From NCBI GenBank assembly GCA_951394405.1, contig OX596334.1, positions 3,410,001 through 3,474,000 on the forward strand: 64,000 nt of DNA, given 5' to 3'. Origin of the DNA: Coprinellus micaceus. Taxonomy: Eukaryota > Basidiomycota > Agaricomycetes > Agaricales > Psathyrellaceae. Below are positions 33,621 to 47,393 of the stretch, in pieces. The translations under genes and the position numbers were made by a program. The notes beneath the pieces are model-generated. The model had not been told where the DNA came from. It did not search any database and saw only the letters and a list, made by a program, of their open reading frames with translations. Positions within the stretch are counted from its first letter, which is position 1. The number at the start of each line of letters is the position of its first letter.

Positions 33621-36600
33621 ATGGCGGCCATGCTGGAAACCCCGTCGCGAATATGGCGCCGGATCGAAGCAGTCCAGGATCGAGAGATGCCCTCTTTACC
33701 CTCACTCCCCTCATTTGACGATTCCTTGGATGACGGTCCTACACCCAGCCGTGTCATTGAAGAATCAGAAGACGACCTCAATGACTCGTTCAGCGACATT
33801 TCCTTGCCAGTTCATTCCACCCCAGCGATGTCAAATCACACAGCGGCCACCACGATACGGCCACCACTGAGCGCAGCAAGTACTGCACGATTTGCGCACT
33901 CTATAGCTTCGCGATCCTCCAAATCCTCCATTGGTCCCACCGCGCTGAGTAGGAGTCAGAAAGATAGCTTCGACATTACCGAGATACCCTCCCTTTCCGT
34001 CATCCCCAAAGAACGCTCCAGCTTTGGTCGCGACTACCAGGACGAACGCGAGATAGACGAGCCAAACATTTTCATACATTCAAGAGACGGTGATCCCGCA
34101 GGTGATCAAGAGTATTCGATTTCAGACGCCTTGCAATCTCTTAGCCGCTCCAGTTCTCCTCCACTTCCTCACCTAAGCAAGAACGAAACACCGAAAAAAG
34201 CGTTCGACTACTCCGTGAGCCTGAAATCGGAACCCAAGGTGGGCGGGATGACTCTTATATACCGTTAAACGGCTTAAATGCGTTGGTTAGGCTTCACCCT
34301 TCGACAAGTATCGTAATGTGGCCCTGCGACGGACGCTCGCCCGCACCCGCACACCCTCGCTGACTCGCACCAGTGGCTCTTCCTCCCAATCGACGTCACC
34401 TTCGGCTTCGACTCCCAATAGTCACCGTTCTCTCAACTTCGCACCTATTTCACCCGCTGCTATTGCGCTTCCGCGTTCGACGGGTCCCTCTCCTGCCCAA
34501 CGCCAGGAAGGTAGCCGGTTTGAAGGGGAAGGAGCTCCTGAAGCAGATCGTACTCTCGAGTCCCACGAGGCCAGTGCCAGATCTATGGAAATGACTGACA
34601 TCCACGTCTCTCCTCAGCGAGTCGATGGCGATACAGACGACGGAGAGGACGACGAGGAAAGGGGATTCACACACGCGGAAAGGCAACCTCACTTCAATGA
34701 ACCCACCTTCTCCTCGGAGGGGGATCGTCCTTCACCCGCCTTGAGCAACCGGACGGTTGTACCCTTATCCATGCCTTCCCTCGCCAATGGATCCTCGGCG
34801 GGTCCGTCCTTCGCCATGACGCCCACGCCTGCCTTCCCTCGACCCCGCGCCCGCTTCGACCTCCCCAAACCCCCTCCAGCCGAGAGCTTCCAAACACCAG
34901 CCCCCAAGCCCCTTCATGACGAGGACGACCTGATGACGCCGGCTACGCGACGACCGTCGTTCCTCCTGTCTGTTATCAACTCCACGACACGTCCGCGTAT
35001 GAAGATGGGAACACCTCATCCTCGCCAGTACGTTCCAGCCACGCCCAGTATCTCGGAATCCCCCGAACGACAGGAAACGGAGTCTACCCCGTCAACATCT
35101 AGTAGTTCATCTCCCCCGATCCCACATGCCTCTTTTGCCGCGGCAACGCCAAAGCCACGCCTACCTGCTACAAGAAGGATGTCGCATCCACTTGCCCAGA
35201 CCATCACCGCTTCTCCACCGACGTCAGACGCGGAATCGGTCGCTGGAAGCAAGCCGGGTATTCGCGCACCAGCTTTAAGGTCGTGGGCGACTCCTGCTCA
35301 GGGTTCTCCATACGATGGTGCTATGGACAAGGCCTCGTTTGTCTCCACCGCATCCTCTCATGATTTGACGACTTACCATCGCGTCAATACTTCGTTCGAT
35401 CCCGCCATGGGCTTTGGGGCGGCGGGTCACGGCGTCGGGAGATTCAATGCCGGGAAGTTGAATAACTACCTACATGGGCTAAACAGGCGGTTGCAAGAGG
35501 AGAACGAATCCTTGGTGGCTCGCGTACGGAGGCTTGAGGAGGAGAAAAAGGCGGAGTTGAGTGAAATTGGGAGCAACACGAGTCGAAGGTCAAGCGGGAT
35601 GCATCGCCGGTTAAGTGCAGGCGGTTCGCTCGGAAATGTCCAGGAAGAAGGAGAGGAGGCCTGGTTGGAGGAAAAGGCTCAGCTGGAGGAGATGGCGGAG
35701 GCGTTCAAGGAAGAGGCGGAGAAGAATATGGTCGAGAAAGAGGAGGTCGAGAAGGAGCTTGAGAAGGAGAGGGAGGAAAGGAAACGAGATATGGAAAGGT
35801 GGAAAGAGCGTATGGGGGAGGTCGAGGAAGGCGTGGCTGGGATCATCACCGACCTGGAGAAGAAGGTTGAAGCAGCGGAAGCCAAGGCCGCCAAGACACG
35901 AGAGACGACGGAAAAGGAGCGCAGGGAGTTGGAGAGAGCCTTGGAGGAAGCGAGGGAAGAATTGGATTTGGCAAGCGATCGTGCCCTCAATGCGGAGCGA
36001 CTGCTGGAGAATGGAAAGGATCTTGGTGGGGCTCTCAATGAGGCCAACGAGAGGATCGCCCAAATCATGGGCGATTTACGGAACGCAAATGGCCATATCA
36101 AGGACCTTGAGGAGGAGGTTGCTCGGTCTGACCAGAGAATCGACGAGCTGGAGAAGGATCTACGTGAAGACAAGGACATCATCAGCCAGCTGGAGGAGGA
36201 ACTTCACGCACAAACGGACGCTCTGGACTCTGAGCACGGCAAAGTCGGGGACCTCGAAGAAAAGGTCAAGGCATTGGAAGAGGAGATGAATTCAGCGAGG
36301 GTATACATTGACGAACTCGAGGAAGGTGCCGCCGTGGCCGTCGAAGAGATTGAGAAGTTGGACCGAGAAGCCCAAGAAGCCAGGGCGACTTTTGACGCTT
36401 TGCTCCTTGCAGAGGAGCAGACTGGTAAAACGATCGAAGACCTCGAACGGGACGCCCAGCGTAATCGGGACCTGATATCGCAGAGCAAGGGAGCGCTAGA
36501 GGAAGCCAACCGAAAGCTGGAAGATGATAACGACCACATCGCTGACCTTGAAGCGAAGATTATGTCGTTGGAGCGCGAGCGCGACAAACTGCACAAACAG

Positions 36601-39191
36601 ATTGACAACTCGCTGGATCCATCATGGAAGCCCGCCCAGCCTGCTCCAATAGATGAAGAAATCGAGATCCTAGAGCGAGAGCTCGATGATGCGCACAAGG
36701 AAATCGGCCGCCTTAATACCCTTCTCAGCCAATCGCCTGCACGCAAGGCAGTAGATAAGGTCAAGGATGCCCGCATCGATATGCTGGAGCAGGAAAGAGA
36801 GGAGCTCCTCGAACGGAACAAAGCCCTCAGGATGACCTTCAACGAGATGGCCACTCCCAACAAGCGCGCTAACAGTAGCATGATTTCCCCGATCCATCGC
36901 CACGTCCTCTCTATGTCTGTTAAGGCTCCCCGGACTCCCGGTGCCCCTCTGAAAGATGTGAGTCGCCGTCGACCTTATGCAGAAGGCAACCACTAACGAA
37001 ATTGATAGCTCTCATGGCTGAATACTACCATGAACGACCCAACTGTCTCACCGCTAATCGCCGAGATTCACCGTCTTCAATACGAACTCGACGTCGCCAA
37101 TGAGAGTATCGATGACAAGCTCGACAAACTTGAGGATGCGGGACTCGGAGTTGTGGGCCTCACCGAGAAACTCGAAGATGCTCGCGCCAAGATCTCCCAC
37201 CTCGAAGATGAGATCGCCAGGCTGTCAAGGAAAGATGAGCGATGGTCGCAGCGTTTGGAGAAAGTTCGATGCAAGAAATGTAACATCAAGCTTGATCTGG
37301 GGCACCTTGCTGCCGACGAGAGGTGAGTCGGGGGTTTCCCTGGAATTCAGGCACCCGCTGAACGCTTGCCCCGTGGTAGTTCCTATGAATTAACCAGAGA
37401 CTCGCTATTCTCTGAACCGCCGACACCTCCCACAAGGACGACAGAAAAACTCAGAGGTCAGCTACAAGGCGCTAACGCTAGTTTGGAAAGGCTTCGGGGG
37501 GAAATGGAGGATCTCCAGGCCAGTAACAAGCGCCTTAACACGAAGCTCAGAGAGACGAAGGAAGAGAGTAAGAGGGCTATGGAATCCAATTCAGCGAAGT
37601 CTAGTGTCCAGATGGTGAGCCCACCCCCAATTTGACACCAGGATCGTCCTGACCTGATTGGCATTGGATAGGAGCTCGACAAAGCCAAACGGACGATCGG
37701 CGATCTGGAGAATGCGCTTAGCGATGAACGATCGCGAGTGCGTTCAATTGCCGTTGAGCAAGAGAGGGTCGAGAAGGACAAGAAGCAGGTGCTTGCGGAA
37801 CTCCGGAGAGCTGAATCAGTATGTGTACCCGATCAACCCAATGACATCGTTCATCCTGCTGATGCATGCATATAGGATATGGATGAAGTCCGAGACCAGC
37901 TCCAACGATTGAAGCAGGAGAACCACGAGCTTGAGAAAGAACTGCGGCGTCAGTATTGATACTTTGGAACACGCCTTCTACCCCCACTCGCTAACATTAC
38001 CCCACCAGTAAACTCGACGGCTGAGCAAAAGGCTCGGCTTCTTGAGACGAAGGTCGCCGAGAATCAAGACACCATCGCTACCTTGCGCCAGGAGCGAAAC
38101 CTGATCAACAGGGACCACAAGGACCTTCAGAAGCGGTACTCAGAGCTTTCCGACGTACGTTCGATTCCCCCGGCTTTTTGGCCTTCGACTGACTGATCTT
38201 TCTACGTAGACTGTGAGTAAGCTTCGTGAGAAGCACGCGAGCCGAGTCACTTCCCATGACACCTGGCGTCACAAACTTGACCTGCAAGTTCAAGAAATTG
38301 ATGACCTTAAACAAGCATTGGACGACCGCGATGGGCAACTACACAAAGCTGAGCGCGAGAAGGATGGTGTCGCCAAGAATATCTCTGGCCTTGAAGCAGA
38401 CCTCCGCCGTGTGAGGAATGACGCTGAGGCCTTTGGCAAAGATCTCAAGTTACTCAAGGCGGAGAAGGACAGGTTGGGGGCGAAACTTCAAGAAGAGGTG
38501 TCCATGGTGGAGAGGACGAAGAAGCAGAACCAAACCCAGATCAAACTCTTGAACGAACAGCTCGAGTCGCAGAAACAAAGGGCAACAAGAGCCTTGGAAG
38601 TCTATGAGAACCACGTTTGCGCTGCGTACGTTCCCCCGCTTTTGCGAATGCGTGAGCCCGATCGCTAACTGCCGTAAAATAGGGACGCAAAACAAGTGTC
38701 CGACCTCAAGCTGCGCCATAACAAGGAATGCAAGGGTCTCATGGTCCAGATTCGCTACCTCAAAGTCAAGTTCACTCGCGAGTCCTCATTCAGGGATGAC
38801 CTCCGTTGGCAAAAGGGCTATCTCATGACGCTCCTGGCGCAATTCAAGAGAAGGTTCGTGCTGCTCATTTCTCCTAAAAGCCCTGCCATTCACCCACCTT
38901 TGTGGTTGATAGTGAACGTACTATTAGTGCATCAATTGCGAAAATAGGGTTCCCCTTGGCTCCTGCGCCGCCCAAACGCAAGCGATCGCTAAAGAGTGTT
39001 GCTCTAGCCGTGGCCTTCTTGAATCGCACCAAGTAAGTGTCCCGTCTCGCAGCAGCACCTTCGAGTTACTGAGTGCTCGTGTGTTTTCTAGGAAAGCGAG
39101 TACAGCATGGCAAGAACAACGGAAGGATCGGGCGGCAGTAACTGCTGCCCTCGACGAAGTACACCGTAGACGAGCTCTGGCAGCGCCATAG
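33621..39191 (+). CDS. Pericentrin/Pcp1-like spindle pole body protein with PACT domain
   Basis: Eleven exons join in phase: 33621-34238, 34291-36957, 37009-37322, 37380-37614, 37672-37818, 37876-37948, 38009-38154, 38210-38625, 38683-38853, 38913-39032, 39092-39191; 1668 residues. The first 600 residues are disordered (Ser/Thr/Pro-rich, with many SP/TP sites). A conserved KLNNYLHGLNRRLQEENESL segment opens about 900 residues of heptad coiled coil. The C-terminus carries LMVQIRYLKVKFTRESSFRD and LRWQKGYLMTLLAQF, which match the PACT domain that targets pericentrin, Pcp1 and relatives to centrosomes and spindle pole bodies and contacts calmodulin. The protein should anchor gamma-tubulin complexes on the nuclear side of the spindle pole. 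CxxC in VRCKKCNIKL suggests a small metal site mid-coil. Confidence 0.85.
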
Positions 39192-39799
39192 ATTCTACCC
39201 TTTCCCCATCAAAGACGCTTCCTTCATTCCATGTACAGGTTTCTCGTCCAGGTACTCCTTTCGCCCTCACCACCTTGTAATTTAATTTAAGTTCCGTACC
39301 TCGCATTCACTCAGCCCATCTGTATATCTATCATCGTCGCAATAATTCCGTCATAAAAACGATCCCATGTGTACTTGTCTCCAGTCGCCTATCTACAGGA
39401 CAACCTAGGACCACCTGGCGTTGGCATCTTCTGGGCCCTCCTGTTCGCTTCCTGAAGGGGGCCTAGACGTTCAGCGAGGAGTACTCGGCCTCACCACGAA
39501 CGTTGGGTTCTCAGGACTGGGCGGTGGCGCAAGGTCACTTCTTCGCATTGATCCAGGTCAAGGAAGATGGGAAGGCGTATGATACGCGGGCCAGAGCCGG
39601 AATAATGGTGAGGAGAGATTGGAATCCACGATAAGCATTCCAAAGCGAACGTGTGTAGGATTCGAGGGTAACAGTGTCTATAGTATTACATATAAGTATT
39701 TTGTGTTTCTTCTTTCCCATCGCGTAGACTACATTCCCACCTGTCCGATGAGGAACCCGGGGCTTACAACATTGATTTAGGCTCGTCGGGTCCATGTAT
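39192..39799. other. 3' flank between convergent spindle pole and gpd genes
   Basis: About 600 bp. Contains a 44-bp segment (39340-39383) whose near copy lies at 42255-42300 on the other side of gpd. Confidence 0.5.
39340..39383 (+). repeat. Direct repeat flanking gpd, copy A
   Basis: Shares AATAATTCC and an uninterrupted CATGTGTACTTGTCTCCA with 42255-42300, in the same orientation, with a few mismatches between. The gpd gene lies between the two copies. Confidence 0.6.
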
Positions 39800-41351
<1,552 letters not shown>

Positions 41352-41420
41352 CTTGGATTCGAGGATTGGGTGGAAGTGGTTTGAAGGAGAGACGGAGAAC
41401 TCGAATTATTCGGGGCTCTC

Positions 41421-41430
41421 GCTTTTTATC
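41421..41430 (-). promoter_or_regulatory. TATA-like element of gpd
   Basis: On the minus strand the sequence reads GATAAAAAGC about 70 bp before the gpd start codon, followed by a pyrimidine-rich leader with CTCC and ACTTCC runs. This layout is common in strongly expressed basidiomycete genes. Confidence 0.5.
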
Positions 41431-41554
41431 CGACGGAGTCAGAAGTTATCGATCAGTCATCATTACCATCGCCCATATTGATATTCTTCAAAATAATGCG
41501 GCCAGGATACTTTGGAAACGACCAGAAAACGCGTTTCGACAGCTAACGCATGCC

Positions 41555-41655
41555 ACCACTGTTCTTAATACGAGGAGCTCAGGACAACCACGGGTTCGAG
41601 TCGCTAACCCGGATCCCAGCGGTGCTCCGCGTTGCATGTTGACTGACGGCCGTTG
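41555..41655 (+). repeat. Diverged direct repeat, copy 1
   Basis: Shares CCACTG, CAGCGGTGCTCCG and TGACGGCCGTT with 41985-42085 in the same order and spacing, allowing small gaps. The period is about 430 bp. Confidence 0.5.
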
Positions 41656-41984
41656 ACGCCCGACCACCATCATCTTCACTCAATTCCAAAGCGATGGGGA
41701 AGGGAAACCCCGGGGATCAGACAAAATCATGCACTCACAAGGGATAAAGCAGCCGCTTGGGAACCGGTAAATCCCTCGCTCACCTACCAACTTTGGGCGC
41801 TTAATTTGTGTGTACGTGCATCCTGTCGTGCGTGATTAGTTGACAGGGGACATGAGGCAGCGATGCTCCCATAAACGGAATTGGGACAGGGCTCCGAGAG
41901 TTCTTCGCCGGGGTCGAGTGGACTGGGAGTGGGGTGACCTTGTTGAAACGACCAGACTAAGCCCGCTTCAGCGTCATTCAACAC

Positions 41985-42085
41985 CGCGACCACTGCGCAA
42001 AGTACGGCGAGTTCATGGCAAGCATCGTTCCAAAGCGTCAACTCGGATTCCAGCGGTGCTCCGGGTCGGCTGACGGCCGTTTGCA
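41985..42085 (+). repeat. Diverged direct repeat, copy 2
   Basis: Second copy of the block at 41555-41655; the best preserved core is CCAGCGGTGCTCCG followed by CTGACGGCCGTT. Confidence 0.5.
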
Positions 42086-42254
42086 CCCTGTAGGAGGTTC
42101 TCCGTAAATTCCGTGGCGATCCCTTCACGATGTGACCCGAATTCGCCGCGCTTGGCGATACTGGCCCGGATGACTAGGCGCAATCCAAGCCCACACAAGC
42201 GCTGAACGTTGGCCACAGAGTCGCAAGTAGTTGAACCGGTGAATTATCATAAAT

Positions 42255-42300
42255 CAATAATTCCATCGTAAAAACAAATTCTCATGTGTACTTGTCTCCA
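42255..42300 (+). repeat. Direct repeat flanking gpd, copy B
   Basis: Near copy of 39340-39383, about 2.9 kb away, same orientation. Confidence 0.6.
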
Positions 42301-43604
42301 ACCCCTTGTCATACTTGCTACTGTATCTATCGCCACAAGTTGAACTCCTGCTCCGACGCGCCGAACTGCCTATCCCCTTGACTTCGTGACTATCGAGGAC
42401 GTTGTTTACGTCGGCTAGGTCAGCTTGGGACAACTTGACGTCTCCAGCCTCCAGGGGAGTCGCCTTCCTGCAACCACAAGGCGTTCGATGAGCCGCAAAT
42501 GTCAGTTCCCTGCACACTGTGAGAGGGCGATTGTTCGAGCTTACGACGAACCTGGAAGGGGGATGACATGGGGCCCCAGAGATGCAACCCACGAAATGGA
42601 GAGTTGTCCTGGCGTACACTCAATTCGCTTTGCCACTGCTGTAATAGCGTGCTGAAAGGCATCGTAACATCTACCCCTGCTTTGATCGATTCGACGAATT
42701 TGCTCTTCAGGGACCGGATTGGGTGCCCAGCTGCGATGACCTTGTCGATTGGGGACGATATTTGAGAGTCCTCTTCACGCACGTCATTGTCATTCAGCCA
42801 TGCTGATTACACCGGCAATATCCACTGCGTGAGCGTTTCATTCGCTAAAGAGGCAGGCTACCAACACGTACCGCGATGTTTGCAACGAACTGGTGTATCT
42901 AGCTGTTGGTCCTGGTTTAAATGATGGATGAGCTTCCCTACCGGTAGGAGCCTCGTTTTCTACCTTGTCACTACCTTTGGTTGAACCTTTTAATCGGGAG
43001 ATGCAATGTTACACAGTTATCAGTAATCAAAAATTACCGATAGTCTTCTCTTGCGCGTCCTGATTAAGAGCTTAGTAACGAGAAGAGACAGGGCCGACCA
43101 TGGAACCCGAAGCGTACCCCAAGGCGCGCACACCTCACCACTAGTCGTGGAGAAGGCGCACTATTTGGTACGGTTCAATACCACTGTTACCGATCGCTGC
43201 TCTCGCCGAGAACCCGAGACACCGGCCTCGACGATATTCGAAGCAGAAATGCCAAATGGTCTTGGATTTTCTCGGTTTGGTAAAAAGGTCACCTCGAGGG
43301 AGAACCGGCGCTGTTTGGCGTTGTTAGACGGGTGCGAGCGTGAGAAGTAAAGGACAGCGCAGTGGCGTTCAAGTTCGGTTTCATGGCACGAACTCTCACC
43401 CAGCGCGCTGGCAACGTTCTTTCACCTTCCAGGCTGCCCCTTCGTTCCTGCCCCTTCTCTTCTTGCCTCTGCCGGACGACGGGCTAAGCATGCATCTCTG
43501 TTGCGAGGCTTTCCAACTCAAAATCATATCCAATTGGAAGCCTTGGGTACGTAGAATAAATACTAACACTATGGATAGGGTATTCGACTTCCCGACTTGC
43601 GTTT

Positions 43605-45554
43605 CTACGACTCCTGATTCAACACTTCGACTTTACCCTGTCGAAGGGTAAAGCTGCACTTGAACGGGGCGGGGTTTCTGCTTGGAAGTTAACGACCTTC
43701 CTCGGAAAACTCGGAAGGGAGCACGACTTACGCGACGAGGCCACTCATCATCTCATATTTGAGTGGGATATGCCTCCCGGTTTCGTCTCTGGCGGGCTCT
43801 ATGTCGTAAACCGCCAGGAGCGATGCTGTAAAGAGGAATAGCGCATCGTTACTGAGGTGTCGGCCGGGGCAAATTCTTGTTGAAGCTCAGCCATATAGCC
43901 ACCAATACTTTGGCGAGAGGCTCACCGGCGGCCAAAGCCAAACGAAGAGATTTCGACGTCGTCGACCTTCCCATCCTTCAAGTACCTCTCTGGAACAAAG
44001 TCGAATGGTCTTTCGAACGTGCTTGCACTATGCATCATCGCCCAGACGTTCGGTAGTACGTACGTTCCCCGCGGGATAAAGTGTCCGTCGTACTCGTCGT
44101 CTTGGCTGGTGGTGTGGGGAAGGCCCATCGGGAGTACGTTGTGCCACCGACTCACTTCCTTCACAATGGCGTGCACGTATGGGAGAGCAGCGCGGTCACT
44201 GACGAGCGGTAAACGATTGGTTCCCACCACTTTGTCGATCTCATCCTTTCCTTTCTTCTGGACTTGGGGGTTGCTCGCTAGAGCGAGAATCAGGGCTGTG
44301 GCCGAAGCGACTGACGAATCGGCACCGGCTAGGGTGCGGATATCAGATTTGGCTTTGCGAACACACGGTGAGTCTGAACACCATGGACTGACCGACGTAA
44401 ACGTTTGCGCAGACATTCATGGCTATCCCCTTCAGCTCGGGATACCCTGGATCATTGAGGTCGGGGAGCTTCTCGATTAAAGCCGCTGCTAGACTGTGGT
44501 GGGGACTCCGTTTGTCCCTCACCTAACATCAATCAATTTCGCCAATCGCACGGGTCCCTTCAGCGGCTCTCACGCACCATGTTCATCCTGGCCTCCTCGA
44601 AGGGGCCTTCAACCGTCCTCTGGTTCTTCGCCGCCTGCTCTTGGAAGTACTTCTGGAAGCCGGCCCCTGGGAACCAGCTTGGAATATGCCTTAAGATGGG
44701 GAAGGTGTTTACCATGAATCTGCCAGGGGTGGTAGCGTGCTCTATTGCCTCGATTATCTGGTCGGAGTTGCTAATATGCCACTCGGCTTGCTCGGTATCG
44801 TCGAAGCCATACGCTGCGCGCATGGCGGACCTCCCGAAATATCTGCAATCGATAATAAGTGACGAGGGAATAGAGGGGATGGGGGATGACTCACGTCCGT
44901 GCATGTTGAAGGAAATCTTCCGGACGACTTCCCATTTGCCTCAGGAACTCACTCCGCTCTTCATTCATAATCGGGTGGTAATTCACCGTGACATTGTGGT
45001 TCAGGTGCTGGTGGAAGGTGCGGCGGTTATTTCTCCACACCGAGCCGTAGGCCATCCCACCCATCATCCAGTTCATGTTCATTCTGTGTGTTGTGGTTAA
45101 CTCTCTAAATCAACATTTCTAACCAACACACAAACTCACAGATCGTTGACAGCAATCTGGGGGCGATCCGAGTATATCGCCGCACGTTTGTCCAGCAGGT
45201 CGGATGCCCGCCTCGATGACCCAAGGACCAGCATGCCCTGGCCGAGGACGTCCAGGTAGACCATATCACCTTCGTAGCCACGATCAAAATCCGCAGGGCA
45301 CGAGGTGGGGTTGTGAACAACCTACCATACTTCCTGCACAGTGCATCGTACCCCTCCCACGGTTTGCCGTCGTACTGGGGTAGCTGGAATAAGTTCCCGA
45401 TAAGGGGGAGCCCTTTAGGCCCAGGGGGGAGTGGCAGTCCGCGGGGGTTGCGCCTCCTCCAAGCAATGGCTCTGACGAGGAGTAGCGCGGCGACTACACC
45501 GAGGAGAAGGAGAGAGCGCTGGCTCGTTATGAGGGTGTGGATAATGGGGTGCAT
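43605..45554 (-). CDS. Microsomal cytochrome P450 monooxygenase
   Basis: Eight exons join in phase: 45554-45326, 45269-45140, 45083-44895, 44842-44578, 44522-44393, 44328-43926, 43875-43732 and 43680-43605; 521 residues. An N-terminal anchor (SLLLLGVVAALLLVRAIAW) and proline hinge (LPLPPGPKGLPLIGN) place it on the ER. The I-helix oxygen motif is VAGADSS, created exactly across an intron; the ExxR motif is KEVSRW; FVPERYL is the PERF block; and the haem loop FGFGRRICPGRHL, with the ligand Cys, spans the next intron. The C-terminus has the usual PFKC. It resembles the large basidiomycete families related to O-methylsterigmatocystin oxidoreductase. The substrate cannot be inferred; it lies 24 kb from the squalene-epoxidase-like gene and is not clearly clustered with it. 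Confidence 0.9.
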
Positions 45555-47393
45555 GGGGGGGATGCGTTTGAGAGTTCCTAATCAGTGGTTGGCCTCTCAT
45601 CCTTTTAAGCCTCCATCGCGACTCTGCCAACAGTTATGAATTGACAACGCCTTTCTTCCCATTTTGATGAGATCTGCCCTGGGACCTGTGCTGCAAATAT
45701 CAGGTAAACAATGAGGCTGAGAGGGTTTCGACCCTATGACGCGTTACAATTCAACCTATTCGAGGTTCTCAGGTACACGACGACCTTAATGAATGTGAGA
45801 AAGTCCTCCGTTCATTACCAACGACGTCCTGATAGGCCGGGTTTGTGGGTTCTACATTCCTCGAGCTTCTCTCATTTATTATATTAGGGCGACGCTGATG
45901 ATACGTCAAAGCAAATGTGACTCCTAATCCCTCGATACTTCAGCCTCACGCAAACGACACCTGAGGTGCGTGGAGGAGCAGCCGTAAGACTCCACTCCTG
46001 GTCAGGTCGCAGCCTCGCCAGTAATAGGGAGCCGGGGTAGGGCGAGGCGTTAAAAGGAAGACCGCCCCCGAGCCGGGTCGTCGTCGACCCATTTCACACC
46101 ACTTCCACGCTTCGTTACGCACCTCCACCTCATGTTGTATTACAACGCCTGACTCGGAGTCTCTTCGAATAGCCCACGGGTGGGTTCATTTCCATTCCGT
46201 TCGCGACAGATGCAGAGTGCCCTGTGCCTTTTAATCACGGCGATTATCCTCCATCCATCGCGCGATAACCTAGGACGTTCCTTCAATTTACCTTTCTGAG
46301 GTTTTCTCCACCCATCTAGGAGCTCTCCGATACGATATATTATTCTGCAGGAGGACCTCCCAAGGCGCCCGTGTTAGGGGCCAATTCAAAAGATGTCAGC
46401 GGCGACTCCCGCTGCCGGACCTTGTCTTCTGAAAAAGTGCCTATGCTGAATCACGCTGGCATCCGAGGCGGAAATCCACTCGATCTCCAGGACCAGGGAG
46501 TCCTGGGCATCGACAACTAACCGGGTTGAAGGGGGGGATGGCGTATCAGCTTGTAGGGACATTGGGACCCACAGCGCTAAAAGCAAGTACAGGCGCCTGG
46601 GCCTAGTACCAAGTGTACAATTGAGTTGATTGATGTCGAGGCGGCGGACTATAAACTTGATGTACATAAATCTTGGTAGAGTAACTGGATCAACACGGAC
46701 CCACTGCTGTCCTCACTGGCAAGCTCAACCCCGCGTTCTCTGATGACGATGGGTGTTATGAGGACAAAAAAGTCGCTTTGTTGGATCTAATAAGATACAG
46801 ATGCGTAGTATGTATACATCGCAAGGACTCCGCGAGCCTCGCAGTAAAAAACGTCAAAGCCACGTCCACAAACTACATAACTCGCATATGGTAGAGAGAG
46901 CTAGCCAGATACCCGTAGTAGTAGTAGTCCAAAATGAAAAAAGACCACGATCAAGAGCCGGAAGAAATGCAGATGATTCCAAGAAAAAATGTAGATTGGG
47001 TAGTAGGAGAAGAAAGGAAGGGACGGGAAAGGGGGGAACAAAAAGAGATAAGTATACCACGAAACCAAAAAGAGGGAGTGAAGCAAACGGGTCAATGAAT
47101 GTTCGATACTATGCTGTGTCAATGATTTGTATGTATGCGCCTTTGGATTGAAGTTGGATGCATGAATTATACAACCCACAGAGGGGATAAAGGGGGAGGG
47201 CAAGAGGACGAGGAAAGGCGACAAGGGGGCGACAATAAGATGAGGAAAGGAGATGCGAAGGAAACGGGTAGCGCGTGAACAGAGATGGATGGATGGATAT
47301 AAGATAGAAATGAATGATAGAACAAAAAACAAGCAAGCATGTGGGGGACGGATGCTGATACTGACCAACGCCTCCGAGTCGCACCTCTACTCA
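45555..47393. other. 1.8-kb stretch without a recognisable gene
   Basis: Upstream region of the P450 and 3' flank of the Reg1-like gene. An A/G-rich tract on the plus strand (about 46900-47300) gives spurious open frames. No mobile element is seen. Confidence 0.45.

Larger units (their letters stand above)
41352..43604. other. 2.2-kb stretch without a recognisable gene, with decayed repeats
   Basis: Holds the gpd promoter, two diverged direct repeats (41555-41655 and 41985-42085), a copy of the segment found downstream of gpd (42255-42300), and one 9-mer GGGCGCTTA (41795-41803). A 120-codon minus-strand frame (42782-42420) has no recognised domain. Confidence 0.5.

Noticed and set aside
42420..42782. 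120-codon minus-strand frame in the gpd upstream region
   Set aside because: No domain seen and it lies among decayed repeats; a retroelement gag-like origin was considered but no motif supports it.
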